From Thermoguttaceae bacterium (GTDB lineage Bacteria; Planctomycetota; Planctomycetia; Pirellulales; Thermoguttaceae): a stretch of 45,146 nt of DNA. The notes beneath the pieces were generated by a model that searched no databases, was not told where the DNA came from, and saw only the letters and a list, made by a program, of their open reading frames with translations. Both the position numbers and the translations under genes were made by a program. The stretch is taken from NCBI GenBank assembly GCA_017550965.1, contig JAFZNK010000311.1:1-45146 (forward strand), written 5' to 3'. Shown here piece by piece: positions 26,559 to 36,009 of the stretch (the stretch's first letter is position 1; each line of letters begins with the position of its first letter).

Positions 26559-27347
26559 TTACAAATCGTATCGCAAACGCTGATTCAGCGTCCTCATTTT
26601 CTTAACAATGGCCGAATGCATCTGACTCACGCGACTTTCGCTCAACTGCAACGCCATGCCGATTTCTTTCATCGTCATCTCTTCGTAATAATAAAGGATG
26701 ATAATAAGGCGCTCTTTGTCGCTTAATTGTTGCGTGCATTTACGAATGACGTCAAGACGCTCAAGTCGTTCTGTCGGAAGTTCGGAACGTCTATCAGGCA
26801 GAACGTCCATCTCGGTAACGTCTCCTTCGCCAGACTGATCGCTCCATTTTTTATCTAACCTCGACATATTGACGCGGTTGGAATCAACAATCGTCTGACG
26901 AACGTCGTCGACGGGCTGTTCCAGGAAATTAGCCAACTCCTCCTCAGAAGGACGACGGCCAAATTTTCCTACCAGAATCTTATCGGCTTCGTTCAACTTC
27001 GAAGTTCTGGACCGCACCATACGAGGAGCCCAGTCCATCGAGCGAAGCTCGTCAAGCATAGCTCCCTGAACTCTCGGAAGACAAAAAGTTTCAAATTTAA
27101 CGCCGCGTTCGGGCTCAAAGGCTCGAATAGCGTCAATTAACCCTAACGAACCCGCTGATACGAGATCGTCCAATTCAATCTCGTTGGGCAACTTCGCACG
27201 AATACGTTCGGCGCGTCTGCGAACCAAGGGCATATAATGTTCGATGATTTGATTACGCAAACGCGTGTCGTCCGGATTTGCTTTAAAAGAAAACCAAAGT
27301 TCTCCCATCAAATCCTTTTCCGGCGCCGTTGTCGCCTGACTTTCCAT
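26559..27347 (-). CDS. RNA polymerase sigma factor, FliA/WhiG (sigma-28) type
   Basis: 262-residue alternative sigma factor of the FliA/WhiG group, which directs RNA polymerase to sigma-28-type promoters. Region 2 (about residues 28-95) includes YMPLVRRRAERIRAKLP, ELDDLVSAGSLGLIDAI and FETFCLPRVQGAMLDELR, the FliA-type -10 recognition segment. Region 3 contains WAPRMVRSRTSKLNEADKIL. Region 4 (~200-260) contains the helix-turn-helix LSDKERLIIILYYYEEMTMK and SESRVSQMHSAIVKKMR. No anti-sigma or flagellar gene is seen beside it, so the regulon may not be motility. ATG 27347 has an AGGA about 10 bases upstream. A sigma-28-like promoter lies about 9 kb away, upstream of the WD40 gene. Confidence 0.93.
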   Translation of the reverse strand: MESQATTAPEKDLMGELWFSFKANPDDTRLRNQIIEHYMPLVRRRAERIRAKLPNEIELDDLVSAGSLGLIDAIRAFEPERGVKFETFCLPRVQGAMLDELRSMDWAPRMVRSRTSKLNEADKILVGKFGRRPSEEELANFLEQPVDDVRQTIVDSNRVNMSRLDKKWSDQSGEGDVTEMDVLPDRRSELPTERLERLDVIRKCTQQLSDKERLIIILYYYEEMTMKEIGMALQLSESRVSQMHSAIVKKMRTLNQRLRYDL

Positions 27348-27835
27348 GACTGAAATCCTAATATCCTATTACGAACTAAAGTCCAAAACCAACCGCATCT
27401 ACGGAATATATCCCCTAGTACGCTTGAGCCAGGGTAACAATAACAAAAAAAAATTTTTCGGTGAATAGCAATTTTTTACAAGGTCCCGGCGACTCTAAAG
27501 GCTTAAAACCTCGTTTCTCCTCCGGAAAAAGCGCCCAAAACCTTGTCCTCCTAACCGTGTCAACCTTTCTCGGTAATCCGATCGCGAAAAATCCAGAAAT
27601 ACCCTTCGTCCTTCTCCCATTTTGAAAGAAAAACCGACTGAAACAACAGTTTTAACGGTTATACAATGGTTTTCTTACTAAGAGCCAAAACCGTTCTTAA
27701 TGATCCAGTATGCGAAAAAGAACGAAATAATTGACTGCAAACAAAAACTCATCCATAATATTAGTAGGTTTGAGGAATGTTTCTTTGGAAACAGTCCTTT
27801 TTGGTTTTGTTATCCGAATGCTAAGGGAATAGTTT
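27348..27835. other. Divergent intergenic region upstream of the sigma-factor and GH99-like genes
   Basis: About 490 bp with no convincing gene; short open frames on both strands near 27700-27990 overlap each other and the start of the following gene. It contains the plus-strand promoter listed at 27731-27759. I could not identify the sigma-factor gene's promoter. Confidence 0.6.
27731..27759 (+). promoter_or_regulatory. Sigma-70-type promoter of the GH71/GH99-like gene
   Basis: -35 TTGACT (27731-27736) and -10 CATAAT (27754-27759), 17 bp apart. Predicted leader about 70 bases before ATG 27836. Confidence 0.6.
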
Positions 27836-29953
27836 ATGAAACGTTCATTTTTGTCCTCGGCGATCATTGTAAAAAAACCGCGTGCGCTCACGCGAACTCT
27901 CGCGACAGGTCTGGGACTATTTTTTGCTTTAACTGCGCAATATACTTGTGGGAATTACTCAGACGTCGTCGAAACCGGAACGGCGTCTGAGGTCGTGACC
28001 GAAGAGTCTGACACTCCTCAAATTCGAGATTTATTCTCTGACACCTGGTTTGCGGTCGACGCTCTTGACCGCACGATGCCGACCTTTGACGAAGTCGGAC
28101 CGGTAAAGAACGATCAACGTCGGGTCGTAGGTATTTTTTACATCACGTGGCACACGCAAAACCATGCCAAACAGCCCAATCCATATACGAGCGACGTCAC
28201 TAAAATACTTGCGGAGGCTCCGGAAGCAAGACTCGACGCCAAGCACCCCGCATGGCGCAACTCGTGGTCGTTACATTGGGGCGAACCGGAAACGGGTTAT
28301 TTCCTCAGCCAAGACGAGTATGTGATTCGCAAGGACATGTCGGAACTTGTCGACGCAGGGATCGACGTCATCATTTTGGACGTTACTAACGCCGTCCTTT
28401 ATTGGGACGAATGGGAAGTCTTATTTAACACTATGGAGAAAATGAAAGCCGAAGGGAATCAAGTCCCCAAATTCTGTTTCTGGTCTTTCAACGGCGACTC
28501 AATAACGGTCGTGCAAAAATTATACGAAGCGTATTACAAAACGCGACGTTTTGAAGATCTATGGTTCTATTGGGACGGCAAGCCGCTCCTTCTTTACAAC
28601 TCGACGCCAGACGTAGACGCCAACGGAGTCGATAGAAAGAGCGCCAACATCCATTACGATCCCGACGCCAAGACGAATAAAGACAACCCTCATTTCGGCG
28701 ATCCCGAATATACGGAGGAATACTATACCGACTATACAAAAGACGTTAAAGAGTTCTTCACTTTGCGCTGTATGTGGTGGGGATACTATAAATGGAATGG
28801 AAAACGTTACATTGGAACCGAAGACAATTGGTCGTTTGGGTACGATCTTGGCAATAAAGACGTTCAAAAACTCAAACCGGAAGAACTGGTTTCTCTTCAT
28901 AACGGAGCGCGCGAAGAAGCGGCGGTTACCCCGGCGCAACATCCAGCCAGTTTAATCGGCAAGTCTTGGACTCGGAAAAGCGGAGAGCCCGAACTTGACG
29001 AATACGATCTTCCTAAATCGGCATATGTTCCCTGGTTGGGCAAAGTCGTCGAACATCCGGAAGCTTACGGTATCTATTATCAGGATCGTTGGGACGAGGC
29101 GCTCGCCGTCAATCCGCAATTTCTCTATCTAAACGACTGGAACGAATGGACGGCCGGAAGATACACGACTCCTGAAACGCTCCACGCCTTGAATTTCATG
29201 CGCCGAGGTAAAGAAGCGCAATACTTCTTCGTCGATCAGTATAACGCCGAATTCAATCGCTGTATTCAACCGATGAAGGGCGGATACACTGACAATTACT
29301 ACATGCAAACCGTTAACAATATTCGCAAATACAAGGGCGTTCGTCCTACGCCCGTAAATTTAGGCTACGTCTCTGCGTCAGACGGTTCCGCGCAAACTGC
29401 CCTTAACCTTTGGGATTCGATTAGCGTCGAATACCGCGATACAGTCGGAGACGTCGCTCATCGCGACGCCGTCGGTTATGGAGGAGAACGTTACGTCGAC
29501 GTCACTGGGAGAAACGACTTCACTACATGTAAAGTAGGAGTCGATAAAAACAATCTATACTTTTTCGCAGAAACGGCGGAAAACTGGACTCCGTCTACCG
29601 ATCCCAACTGGGCGTTGCTTTTTGTCAATTCCGACCAAGACTATTCCAACGGATGGTACGGTTACGATTTCCTGATTAATAAAAACGTCGTCAACGACGC
29701 TGAAACGACCCTCTGTCGCTGGAACGGAAAAGAGTGGGAAGAAATCGCTAAACTGAGTTACGCCGTCAAAGATCGCCGTTTAGTTGTCGTCGTTCCTCGC
29801 AAATTGTTAAACGCCTCTGGGGAAAAGATCGAGTTCGATTATAAATGGAGCGACAATGCGACGGAACTCGTTGATCCCATTTCTCTATGCACGGCGGGCG
29901 ACGCCGCGCCTAATCGACGTTTCAACTATCGTTTTGTTTGGAAAATGAACTAA
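27836..29953 (+). CDS. Secreted GH71/GH99-like glycoside hydrolase with C-terminal sugar-binding-like domain
   Basis: 705-residue exported protein; the signal segment (about residues 20-42) ends near YTCGNYSD. The central ~400 residues look like a TIM-barrel of the GH71/GH99-like kind: VVGIFYITWHTQNH, SLHWGEPETGYFLSQDEYVI, SELVDAGIDVIILDVTNAVL, FWSFNGDS and QFLYLNDWNEWTAGRYT, which is a glycosidase-type acidic end. The C-terminal ~190 residues (EYRDTVGDVAHRD, DNTLYFF-like strands, NSDQDYSNGWYGYDF) resemble a CBM9-like beta-sandwich. Members of GH99 cleave alpha-mannose linkages, but the substrate here is not determined. ATG 27836 is preceded by AAGGGA at good spacing and by a promoter. It ends with its own terminator. 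Confidence 0.75.
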   Translation: MKRSFLSSAIIVKKPRALTRTLATGLGLFFALTAQYTCGNYSDVVETGTASEVVTEESDTPQIRDLFSDTWFAVDALDRTMPTFDEVGPVKNDQRRVVGIFYITWHTQNHAKQPNPYTSDVTKILAEAPEARLDAKHPAWRNSWSLHWGEPETGYFLSQDEYVIRKDMSELVDAGIDVIILDVTNAVLYWDEWEVLFNTMEKMKAEGNQVPKFCFWSFNGDSITVVQKLYEAYYKTRRFEDLWFYWDGKPLLLYNSTPDVDANGVDRKSANIHYDPDAKTNKDNPHFGDPEYTEEYYTDYTKDVKEFFTLRCMWWGYYKWNGKRYIGTEDNWSFGYDLGNKDVQKLKPEELVSLHNGAREEAAVTPAQHPASLIGKSWTRKSGEPELDEYDLPKSAYVPWLGKVVEHPEAYGIYYQDRWDEALAVNPQFLYLNDWNEWTAGRYTTPETLHALNFMRRGKEAQYFFVDQYNAEFNRCIQPMKGGYTDNYYMQTVNNIRKYKGVRPTPVNLGYVSASDGSAQTALNLWDSISVEYRDTVGDVAHRDAVGYGGERYVDVTGRNDFTTCKVGVDKNNLYFFAETAENWTPSTDPNWALLFVNSDQDYSNGWYGYDFLINKNVVNDAETTLCRWNGKEWEEIAKLSYAVKDRRLVVVVPRKLLNASGEKIEFDYKWSDNATELVDPISLCTAGDAAPNRRFNYRFVWKMN

Positions 29954-30015
29954 AACATTCTGTTTAACGTCGACGAGACGAACAATAATTGTTGTTCAAC
30001 ACGTCGTGAAGCAAA

Positions 30016-30056
30016 CGGTTCGCGCAAGTCGTTGACGCTGCGCGAATCGTGTTCTT
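30016..30056 (+). terminator. Terminator of the GH71/GH99-like gene
   Basis: CGGTTCGCGCA pairs with TGCGCGAATCG (11 bp with one G-U pair) around a 12-base loop, followed by TGTTCTTG. It lies about 60 bp after the stop. The T-tract is modest. Confidence 0.5.
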
Positions 30057-30115
30057 GAATCAATTGAGACTCTTTGTGCTGAAAATCGCGCTAACGTCGA
30101 CGGTTGATCAAGAAA

Positions 30116-30160
30116 GTAAAACGTCGGATCAGGAAGAAAACTTCAAATCCGACGTTTTAC
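30116..30160 (-). terminator. Terminator of the MacAB-like efflux operon
   Basis: Perfect 14-bp inverted repeat GTAAAACGTCGGAT / ATCCGACGTTTTAC with a 17-base loop. On the minus strand the end reads TTTTACTTTCTTG. It sits 28 bp after the permease stop and lies between convergent genes, so it may act both ways. Confidence 0.7.
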
Positions 30161-30188
30161 AACAGTTCGACGCTCAATTACGACACAA

Positions 30189-31532
30189 TTACTCGTGACG
30201 CAACGCCTCAATCGGATCCATCTTAGCGGCGCGTATCGCAGGATAGACTCCAAAGACGACGCCAATAAGAATAGAGATCATAAACGCTAACGGAACCGAC
30301 CAGAAAACTATGATAGGGGTCAATTCTTGAACGATAGGCGGCAAGCTGGCAAGAAGATCGGGATTGGTCTTCTTAAGGACGCTCATGGCAAATTTAGTAA
30401 CCGGCGAACAAGTCAAACCGACTAAAACGCCCAGCCCGCCTCCGACGACGGAAAGAACGACCGTTTCAATCAAAAATTGTCGAATGATATCGCCGCGCTT
30501 AGCTCCCAAAGCGCGCCTAATGCCAATCTCTCTCGTTCGTTCGGTCACCGTCGCCAACATGATGTTCATAATTCCGATACCGCCGACAACCAATGAAATG
30601 CCGGCAATCAAGCCCATAAAGACGTTAAACATCATACGAGTCGTTTTCGCTTGTTCCAACAACTCGAGGGGAACGGTTATGCCATAGTCTTCAAACTTAT
30701 TATGATATTTATCAAGCGTCAATTTAATAAGTTCAGACGTTTGCATAACGTCTGCGACGCTTCCAACCTTGAGCGTGATCTGTTTCAGCTGAACGGTCTC
30801 GCCTTCCATTGAACCGCTTCGGCGCACGACAACGGTGTCCCCAACGCGAGTTTGCATCGTTTGAAGCGGAATGTAGACGTCGTACGAGTAGTCTTCTGAT
30901 TTTAACGAACTGCCAATCGCCGCAGAAGGAGCGCGAGAGTCGGCGACGCCAATCACGCGAAAATAGTAGTTGTCGCCAATACGTATCAACTTGCCAAGCG
31001 GTTCTTCATAAGGAAACAACGTCTGAGCGACGCCAGAACCCAAGATACAATAGTCGCACGCCTCGGCGTTTTCGTCGTCGGTGAAAAAACGCCCTTCAAA
31101 CATGGAAATTTTAACGACGTCGACATAAGAAGCCGTACATCCGACAAGTCGGCCGTCAATCTTCCAGCGCCCGTTTTGAAACGTCTCTTGATAATCCTTA
31201 ATGGGAGCCGAATTAACAATCGTAGGAATGGTTTCCGTCAATCGGGCGTAATCGGCGCGAGTCAAACCGTACTCGGGTAGTTGCATTCCGCGCCCGCCGC
31301 TTCCGGACGAAAGAGCCTCGTTAGGCGGCTTGATCGTGCTAACGATAATATTGTCGGCTCCCAAACTTTCGATTTGCTCCTGAGCCTTCTGACTGATGCC
31401 TTCGCCGATCGCCATAAGCCAAATTACGCTTGCGACCCCGATGAAGATACCCAAGACCGTCAGCAAGGAGCGCATCGGGTGCAAATATAAACTTTTTATA
31501 CCCGACAGCAACGTGCGAAACGCGTGTCTCAT
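30189..31532 (-). CDS. MacB/LolC-type ABC transporter permease (FtsX domain)
   Basis: 447-residue inner-membrane permease of a MacAB-like tripartite export system. An N-terminal transmembrane helix (SLLTVLGIFIGVASVIWLMAIG) is followed by a large periplasmic MacB_PCD-like domain (about residues 50-280). Three C-terminal helices of the FtsX domain follow, with the family signature GGIGIMNIMLATVTERTREIGIRRALGA split around GIGIMNIML and REIGIRRALGAKR. It ends AIRAAKMDPIEALRHE, typical of the family. Its ATPase is a separate gene 107 bp upstream, unlike fused MacB. The open frame extends to TTG 31544, but ATG 31532 (MRHAFRTLL) is chosen. Exported substrate unknown; peptides, lipoproteins, siderophores or antibiotics are all possible. 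Confidence 0.93.
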   Translation of the reverse strand: MRHAFRTLLSGIKSLYLHPMRSLLTVLGIFIGVASVIWLMAIGEGISQKAQEQIESLGADNIIVSTIKPPNEALSSGSGGRGMQLPEYGLTRADYARLTETIPTIVNSAPIKDYQETFQNGRWKIDGRLVGCTASYVDVVKISMFEGRFFTDDENAEACDYCILGSGVAQTLFPYEEPLGKLIRIGDNYYFRVIGVADSRAPSAAIGSSLKSEDYSYDVYIPLQTMQTRVGDTVVVRRSGSMEGETVQLKQITLKVGSVADVMQTSELIKLTLDKYHNKFEDYGITVPLELLEQAKTTRMMFNVFMGLIAGISLVVGGIGIMNIMLATVTERTREIGIRRALGAKRGDIIRQFLIETVVLSVVGGGLGVLVGLTCSPVTKFAMSVLKKTNPDLLASLPPIVQELTPIIVFWSVPLAFMISILIGVVFGVYPAIRAAKMDPIEALRHE

Positions 31533-31639
31533 CTTAAAGAACAACCTATATTATTTCGGAATGAAACCGTCTAATATCCCAAATCCGATCAATTTTAAAA
31601 AAACGTTTCCTGTAATAGAGGAAAAACTCAAACGCTACG

Positions 31640-32383
31640 TCAAATAGGACGTAAACGGACGTCAGACTCTATCAAACCGTCCTTCAACCGGACAATTCTT
31701 TTGCTTCTGGCGCCGACGTCGTCTTCGTGCGTAACCAAAATAATCGTCCTTCCCTGTTCGCTCAATCGATCAAGGAGATCCAATATCTCAGCCGTAGTTT
31801 TTGAATCCAAATTACCCGTTGGCTCGTCGGCCAGAATAAAATAAGGATCGTTAACCAAACTTCGCGCAATTGCCACGCGTTGTTGTTGACCGCCGGACAA
31901 TTGGGTCGGACGATGGTTAAGTCGTTCTCCAAGTCCTACCATCTTCGCTAATTCAACACACCGTTTGCGAGAACGTAGCGAAGCGTTTCCCTGATAAAAG
32001 AGCGGCACTTCGATGTTTTCAATAACCGTCAGTTGCTGAATCAAATTATAGGACTGAAAAACAAAACCAATACGCGAAGCGCGAATCTCAGAGAGTCGGT
32101 CGTCGTCAAGAGTCGTGATATCGTCGTGTCCCAACCAGATCTTACCGTGGGTAGGTCGATCAAGACACCCCAGAAGATTGAGCATCGTGCTCTTCCCCGA
32201 CCCAGACGCGCCCATAATTGCCACGTAATCGCCTTTTGGAACCGACAAGTCAACACCGCGTAAGGCGTAGACGGTTTCTCCTTTCAAAACGTATTCGCGT
32301 TTAACGCCCGATAATTTAGCGGCAAAGAATTCCTCGCCTTCTGTCGTGGGATCAGATCCCTTCTTTTTCTTTTTGTCAAACAT
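31640..32383 (-). CDS. ABC transporter ATP-binding protein, MacB/LolD type
   Basis: 247-residue ATPase that powers the neighbouring permease. It has a Walker A motif (GASGSGKST), Q-loop (FVFQSYNL), ABC signature (LSGGQQQRVAIA), Walker B (YFILADEPTGNLDS) and the H-loop (LVTHEDD). A charged N-terminal extension (MFDKKKKKGSDP) precedes the domain. It is the middle gene of an operon: membrane-fusion protein, this ATPase, then permease, with gaps of 122 and 107 bp. The EPTGNLDS motif and gene order are typical of the MacB/LolD branch. Identity certain; the exported substrate is not. Confidence 0.95.
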   Translation of the reverse strand: MFDKKKKKGSDPTTEGEEFFAAKLSGVKREYVLKGETVYALRGVDLSVPKGDYVAIMGASGSGKSTMLNLLGCLDRPTHGKIWLGHDDITTLDDDRLSEIRASRIGFVFQSYNLIQQLTVIENIEVPLFYQGNASLRSRKRCVELAKMVGLGERLNHRPTQLSGGQQQRVAIARSLVNDPYFILADEPTGNLDSKTTAEILDLLDRLSEQGRTIILVTHEDDVGARSKRIVRLKDGLIESDVRLRPI

Positions 32384-32505
32384 TTGACTTCTTCAAGTTC
32401 AAAATTTGCTAGAAGGAAAACAGCCGATAAACGACGCGTCGAGAAAAAAATAAACTCGTAATATCCCTCGACGAAAATCTTTAGCGACAAACGACGAAAA
32501 ACGCA

Positions 32506-35500
32506 TTACATCGGAGGAGGTCCCATGCGTCCGGAACCGGCTCCAGAATCGCCGGAACCCAGACTGGCCGAAGCAAACAGCTTCCCGGCAACGTCTTTGA
32601 CCTCGTTATACCCCTTGACAAACTCGCTTTTCTGAAGAAGAGCGTCGCTGTTAAAGTCCATCTGCATAACGAAAAACGCTATCGCCTGACGAAGACTACT
32701 CGCTTCAGCCAACGACTTAATCGGTTCCATAACGGGGGGTTCAAAGTTCGGCGCTCCTTCGGGCAGATCGCCAAAACCTTTCGAAGTGCCCTTCGAATCC
32801 TCGCGGTTTTCGTCCTCGCCACGAGAATCGTCTTCCTGGCGAACGCCTTCCGCCTGCCCTTGGGCAACTGCTTCAGGACGATTCATTTCGCCTTGTCCTC
32901 TACCGGGTCTTCCCGGCATTCCGGACGCTTCGCCTGGCGCCCCAAACATTCCGGGCGCCCCCGCTGTTCCAGGCGTTCTTGGCATTCCGGAACCGCGCCT
33001 TGGTCTCTTCTCAACCTCGGCTCGTTCACGTAAAATTTTATCCGCTACGTTCTGAACAACTTCAAAGGAAACCCCGTTGGCTCCGTTTGACTCGTCCCCA
33101 ACGCAATACTCTTCAAACAATTTATCAATATCGTCGTCTGTCTCCGAATCCTGGAAACTCTTACGGTCGGTAAAGAAACCTATGACAAATTCGGTAGGTT
33201 TTAGTTTACCGTCCCCATTGGAATCCCAAAGGTCAAAGAGAGGTTTAAACGCGCCGTATTGAGAGTCGTCTTCATGTTTGAGCAAATTAAAATCAGTTTC
33301 CTCAGATTCCGTAACTTCTCGTTTGACAAATTGATCCGCAGACGGTGTGTTCGACGAAACGTCTAACGCTTGCGAGTTGGGAAAGATTTTGTTAAAAATT
33401 TGTTCTGAATCTTCAAGAAGGAAATCAAGGGCTTCCTTAGTAACGTCGTTTCCACTAACGAATTTCGTCCAATCAATTTGTTCAAGATAAGAAATTCGTT
33501 CAAGCGGATCGGCTTCTGAGTCGCCGCGTAACGTCTTAATTTCGTCTCGCAAACGCGATATTTCTTCGTTAGCGTCCTCTTTGGAAAAACCAGAGAACAC
33601 TACGTCCGAATTGTCGGAGTCGCTTGTCTTCTGCAAGAGTTCTATCTCTTCTTGGCGACGGGTTATTTCATTCTGTCGCGCCGCTATACGAGCTTGAAGT
33701 TCGGTCGTCTTTGTAGAAATAGCGGAAAGCAACTCGCGTTGCATCTCCATAACCGTGCGAGAAAAGAACGGTTCAATCGACGCAATTTTCACGTCGTGCG
33801 CCAAACGCTCTTGAATCGACTTCGCGTACTCTACGGCCTCTTCTTCGCGCTTAGCGATCTCTTCAGGATCGTCGCTGTTCCCGCCAAAACCGCCGGCGCC
33901 GCCTCTACCTGCGCCGCCAAACATAGCCGCCAATTTGGAAAGATCAACTCCTTCCGGCAATGCGGACATGCCTCCCGGAACGCCTCCTGCCATACCTCCG
34001 GGCATACCGCTCGAAGCGCCTCCCGACATACCTCCGGGCATACCGCTCGAAGCGCCTCCCGACATACCTCCGGGCATACCGCTCGGCATGTTTCCCAATC
34101 CGCCAGACGCAAAATTGGCAGAACTTGTTTCAATCTCCTTTTGCTTTGCTTCTTCCGCCTCGCGTTCCGCGACTTGCTCTTGATAAATCTCAGAATCCTC
34201 AAAATCAGAAGGAGCGTCAATATCGGGAAACGTCACGTTCTCACGATATAACCGAGCGCCGCTAACCACGACGTCTCCCTCTTTTAATCCGTCGAGAATG
34301 ATTACCTGTTTTTCGTTTGAAGCGCCGAGAAGAACTTCTTTACACCCCCACACGCCTTCATTATACGTTATACAGTATGTCTTTTTACCATACTCAGTTA
34401 CGCACTGTACAGGAACCATTAAAACGTCTTGTTGCTCGTCGGCGATAATACGAACCTGCGCAGTTAACCCCGAACGCAATTCGGGAATGTCCTCGTTAAT
34501 CTTTACCAGCGTGACATAATCCTTTGCCGATGACATCCAAACTATTTCAGGATAAAGATTTACTTTCGTTACAACGCCTTCGACAATACGATTGGGCATA
34601 GAGTCGAATGAAATCTTAGCAGGCATTCCGACCTTAACAGAAGAGATATTAGACTCATTGATCATCGTCTTAACTTGCATCTGAGTCTTGTCGGGCAAGC
34701 GAATTAATACCTGGCGCTGTCGAACGGTGGATCCCTCCTTAATCATTTCAGATTCCGACATACGGCGCGAATCCTGGTTCGCATAAACGACTTGGCCGTC
34801 TTCGGGGGCTCTAATTTTGCAGTTTGCAGAATGTAATCTGTATCGGTTCTCTCGGCTCAAGTTGATATTATACGAGTTCTTGTCTGAATCAACTTTCGCG
34901 CGAGCCGTCTCAATATCGGACATCAACGACGTGATCTGCTTTTCACTCGTATACTTCAAAAGCTTCATCTTTTTCAGGTTGGTTACTTCAAGCGAATTCT
35001 TTGCGCTCTCTTCGGCGACTTTGTCGATTTCGTATTGCAGTTCGGTAGCGTAGTCCAAACCCAACAGACGCTCGGTAAAACGCGTGGTGTCAGACTTCTG
35101 TTTCCGCGTCTGCTCAGCTTCGAAGATTGAGTTCTCGTACTCTTTCCAGCTTTCTTCAAACGTGCCTTCTACATACTCTTCCAAAGAAATTTCCGCTGAT
35201 CGCAACGTCGCGCGCGAACTGTTCAACGTCGCACGGGAACTATTAGTCGTTACAATTTGAGAATCAAGTTTCTCGTCTACGTCCGACGAATCCAACTCCA
35301 CGAGCAACTCGCCCTTTTTAACGTCGGATCCTTCCGGAATAAGGTAGATAACCGTCGCGGACCCTTCTACTTGCGAAGCGACGTCTGTATTCTTCGCGCT
35401 CTCCGCGCTTCCCTTGCCGTTGACCTCATGAATAAACGTGCCGCGTTCAGCGGTAGCATAAATAAGATTGAGTTTTTTTGACGCTTTAGAACTATTGACG

Positions 35501-35628
35501 CGCCAATACACGCCGCCCCCAATCGCAGCGGCAATAATCAACAAAAATAGAACAACGCCCGTCGCGCCGCCGCGTCTGCGCGGCAAGGAAAGACGACTTC
35601 TCTTAATATTTTCAGTTCGTTTAAACAT
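32506..35628 (-). CDS. MacA-like membrane-fusion protein fused to Gly/Met-rich repeat and EF-hand region
   Basis: 1,040-residue periplasmic adaptor for the ABC efflux system encoded just downstream. An N-terminal anchor helix (GATGVVLFLLIIAAAIGGGV) precedes a HlyD/MacA-type core. Residues ~60-430 hold the barrel-sandwich (ATVIYLIPEGSDVKKGELLV), an alpha-hairpin, IRAPEDGQVVYANQ and the beta-barrel strands to LKEGDVVVSGARLY. The usual adaptor ends there, but this one continues ~600 residues. It has a tandem repeat of 12 residues rich in Gly/Met (about 513-545), a coiled-coil-prone Glu-rich stretch, two EF-hand loops (DSNGDGKLKPTE at 802-813 and DFNSDALLQKSE at 991-1002) and a Pro/Gly/Met-rich linker. 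ATG 35628 starts MFKRTENIKR; the open frame extends further upstream without supporting evidence. It is the first gene of the operon. Confidence 0.88.
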   Translation of the reverse strand: MFKRTENIKRSRLSLPRRRGGATGVVLFLLIIAAAIGGGVYWRVNSSKASKKLNLIYATAERGTFIHEVNGKGSAESAKNTDVASQVEGSATVIYLIPEGSDVKKGELLVELDSSDVDEKLDSQIVTTNSSRATLNSSRATLRSAEISLEEYVEGTFEESWKEYENSIFEAEQTRKQKSDTTRFTERLLGLDYATELQYEIDKVAEESAKNSLEVTNLKKMKLLKYTSEKQITSLMSDIETARAKVDSDKNSYNINLSRENRYRLHSANCKIRAPEDGQVVYANQDSRRMSESEMIKEGSTVRQRQVLIRLPDKTQMQVKTMINESNISSVKVGMPAKISFDSMPNRIVEGVVTKVNLYPEIVWMSSAKDYVTLVKINEDIPELRSGLTAQVRIIADEQQDVLMVPVQCVTEYGKKTYCITYNEGVWGCKEVLLGASNEKQVIILDGLKEGDVVVSGARLYRENVTFPDIDAPSDFEDSEIYQEQVAEREAEEAKQKEIETSSANFASGGLGNMPSGMPGGMSGGASSGMPGGMSGGASSGMPGGMAGGVPGGMSALPEGVDLSKLAAMFGGAGRGGAGGFGGNSDDPEEIAKREEEAVEYAKSIQERLAHDVKIASIEPFFSRTVMEMQRELLSAISTKTTELQARIAARQNEITRRQEEIELLQKTSDSDNSDVVFSGFSKEDANEEISRLRDEIKTLRGDSEADPLERISYLEQIDWTKFVSGNDVTKEALDFLLEDSEQIFNKIFPNSQALDVSSNTPSADQFVKREVTESEETDFNLLKHEDDSQYGAFKPLFDLWDSNGDGKLKPTEFVIGFFTDRKSFQDSETDDDIDKLFEEYCVGDESNGANGVSFEVVQNVADKILRERAEVEKRPRRGSGMPRTPGTAGAPGMFGAPGEASGMPGRPGRGQGEMNRPEAVAQGQAEGVRQEDDSRGEDENREDSKGTSKGFGDLPEGAPNFEPPVMEPIKSLAEASSLRQAIAFFVMQMDFNSDALLQKSEFVKGYNEVKDVAGKLFASASLGSGDSGAGSGRMGPPPM
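33991..34089. repeat. 36-bp tandem repeat within the MacA-like gene
   Basis: A 36-bp unit (start marked by CCGGGCATACC at 33998, 34034 and 34070) is repeated about 2.7 times with near-perfect identity. It encodes 12 residues of the type GGMSGGASSGMP, giving a flexible Gly/Met-rich linker in the adaptor. Copy-number change would be in frame. Confidence 0.9.
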
Positions 35629-35887
35629 GAGAATTTCTCTTTGCCGATAATATGTGGATTCACGTGATATGCGTCTCAAAACGACAAACAGTTGCAAGAC
35701 TACCAAACGTGAACTGTTAACCCCAGTAATACAAAACTTACATTCAAATCGCACTAAGACCGTTCTTCCAAGAACAAGTCCGCTTAACAAAATGTAAAAA
35801 AACGCGTCAAATCGTCAAGATTTCCGAGACTGTCTCACCATCCAATATCGATCAAAAATAACGTCGTCTTTTAGATTTGTTGACTCA

Positions 35888-35915
35888 ATTATAACAATCG
35901 TTACCATCAAAACAA
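35888..35915 (-). promoter_or_regulatory. Candidate promoter of the efflux operon
   Basis: Minus strand: -35 TTGTTT (35910-35915), 16-bp spacer and perfect -10 TATAAT (35888-35893). It would give a leader of about 255 bases to ATG 35628. Confidence 0.4.
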
Positions 35916-36009
35916 CCAATAAACCTTTTATCGTTTCTCTATACAGCGTTTAACCGCATTTCTGGTTAACGGGTAAAACATTCCTCTGTTATGTATAATC
36001 GCTATCTCT

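Noticed and set aside
33991..34089. CRISPR-like short repeat array
   Set aside because: The 36-bp units are contiguous with no spacers and in frame inside a coding gene.
33652..34251. 199-codon plus-strand frame with His/Ser/Arg repeats opposite the MacA-like gene
   Set aside because: Antisense shadow of the Gly/Met-rich tandem repeat; the sense frame has a clear HlyD-type protein.
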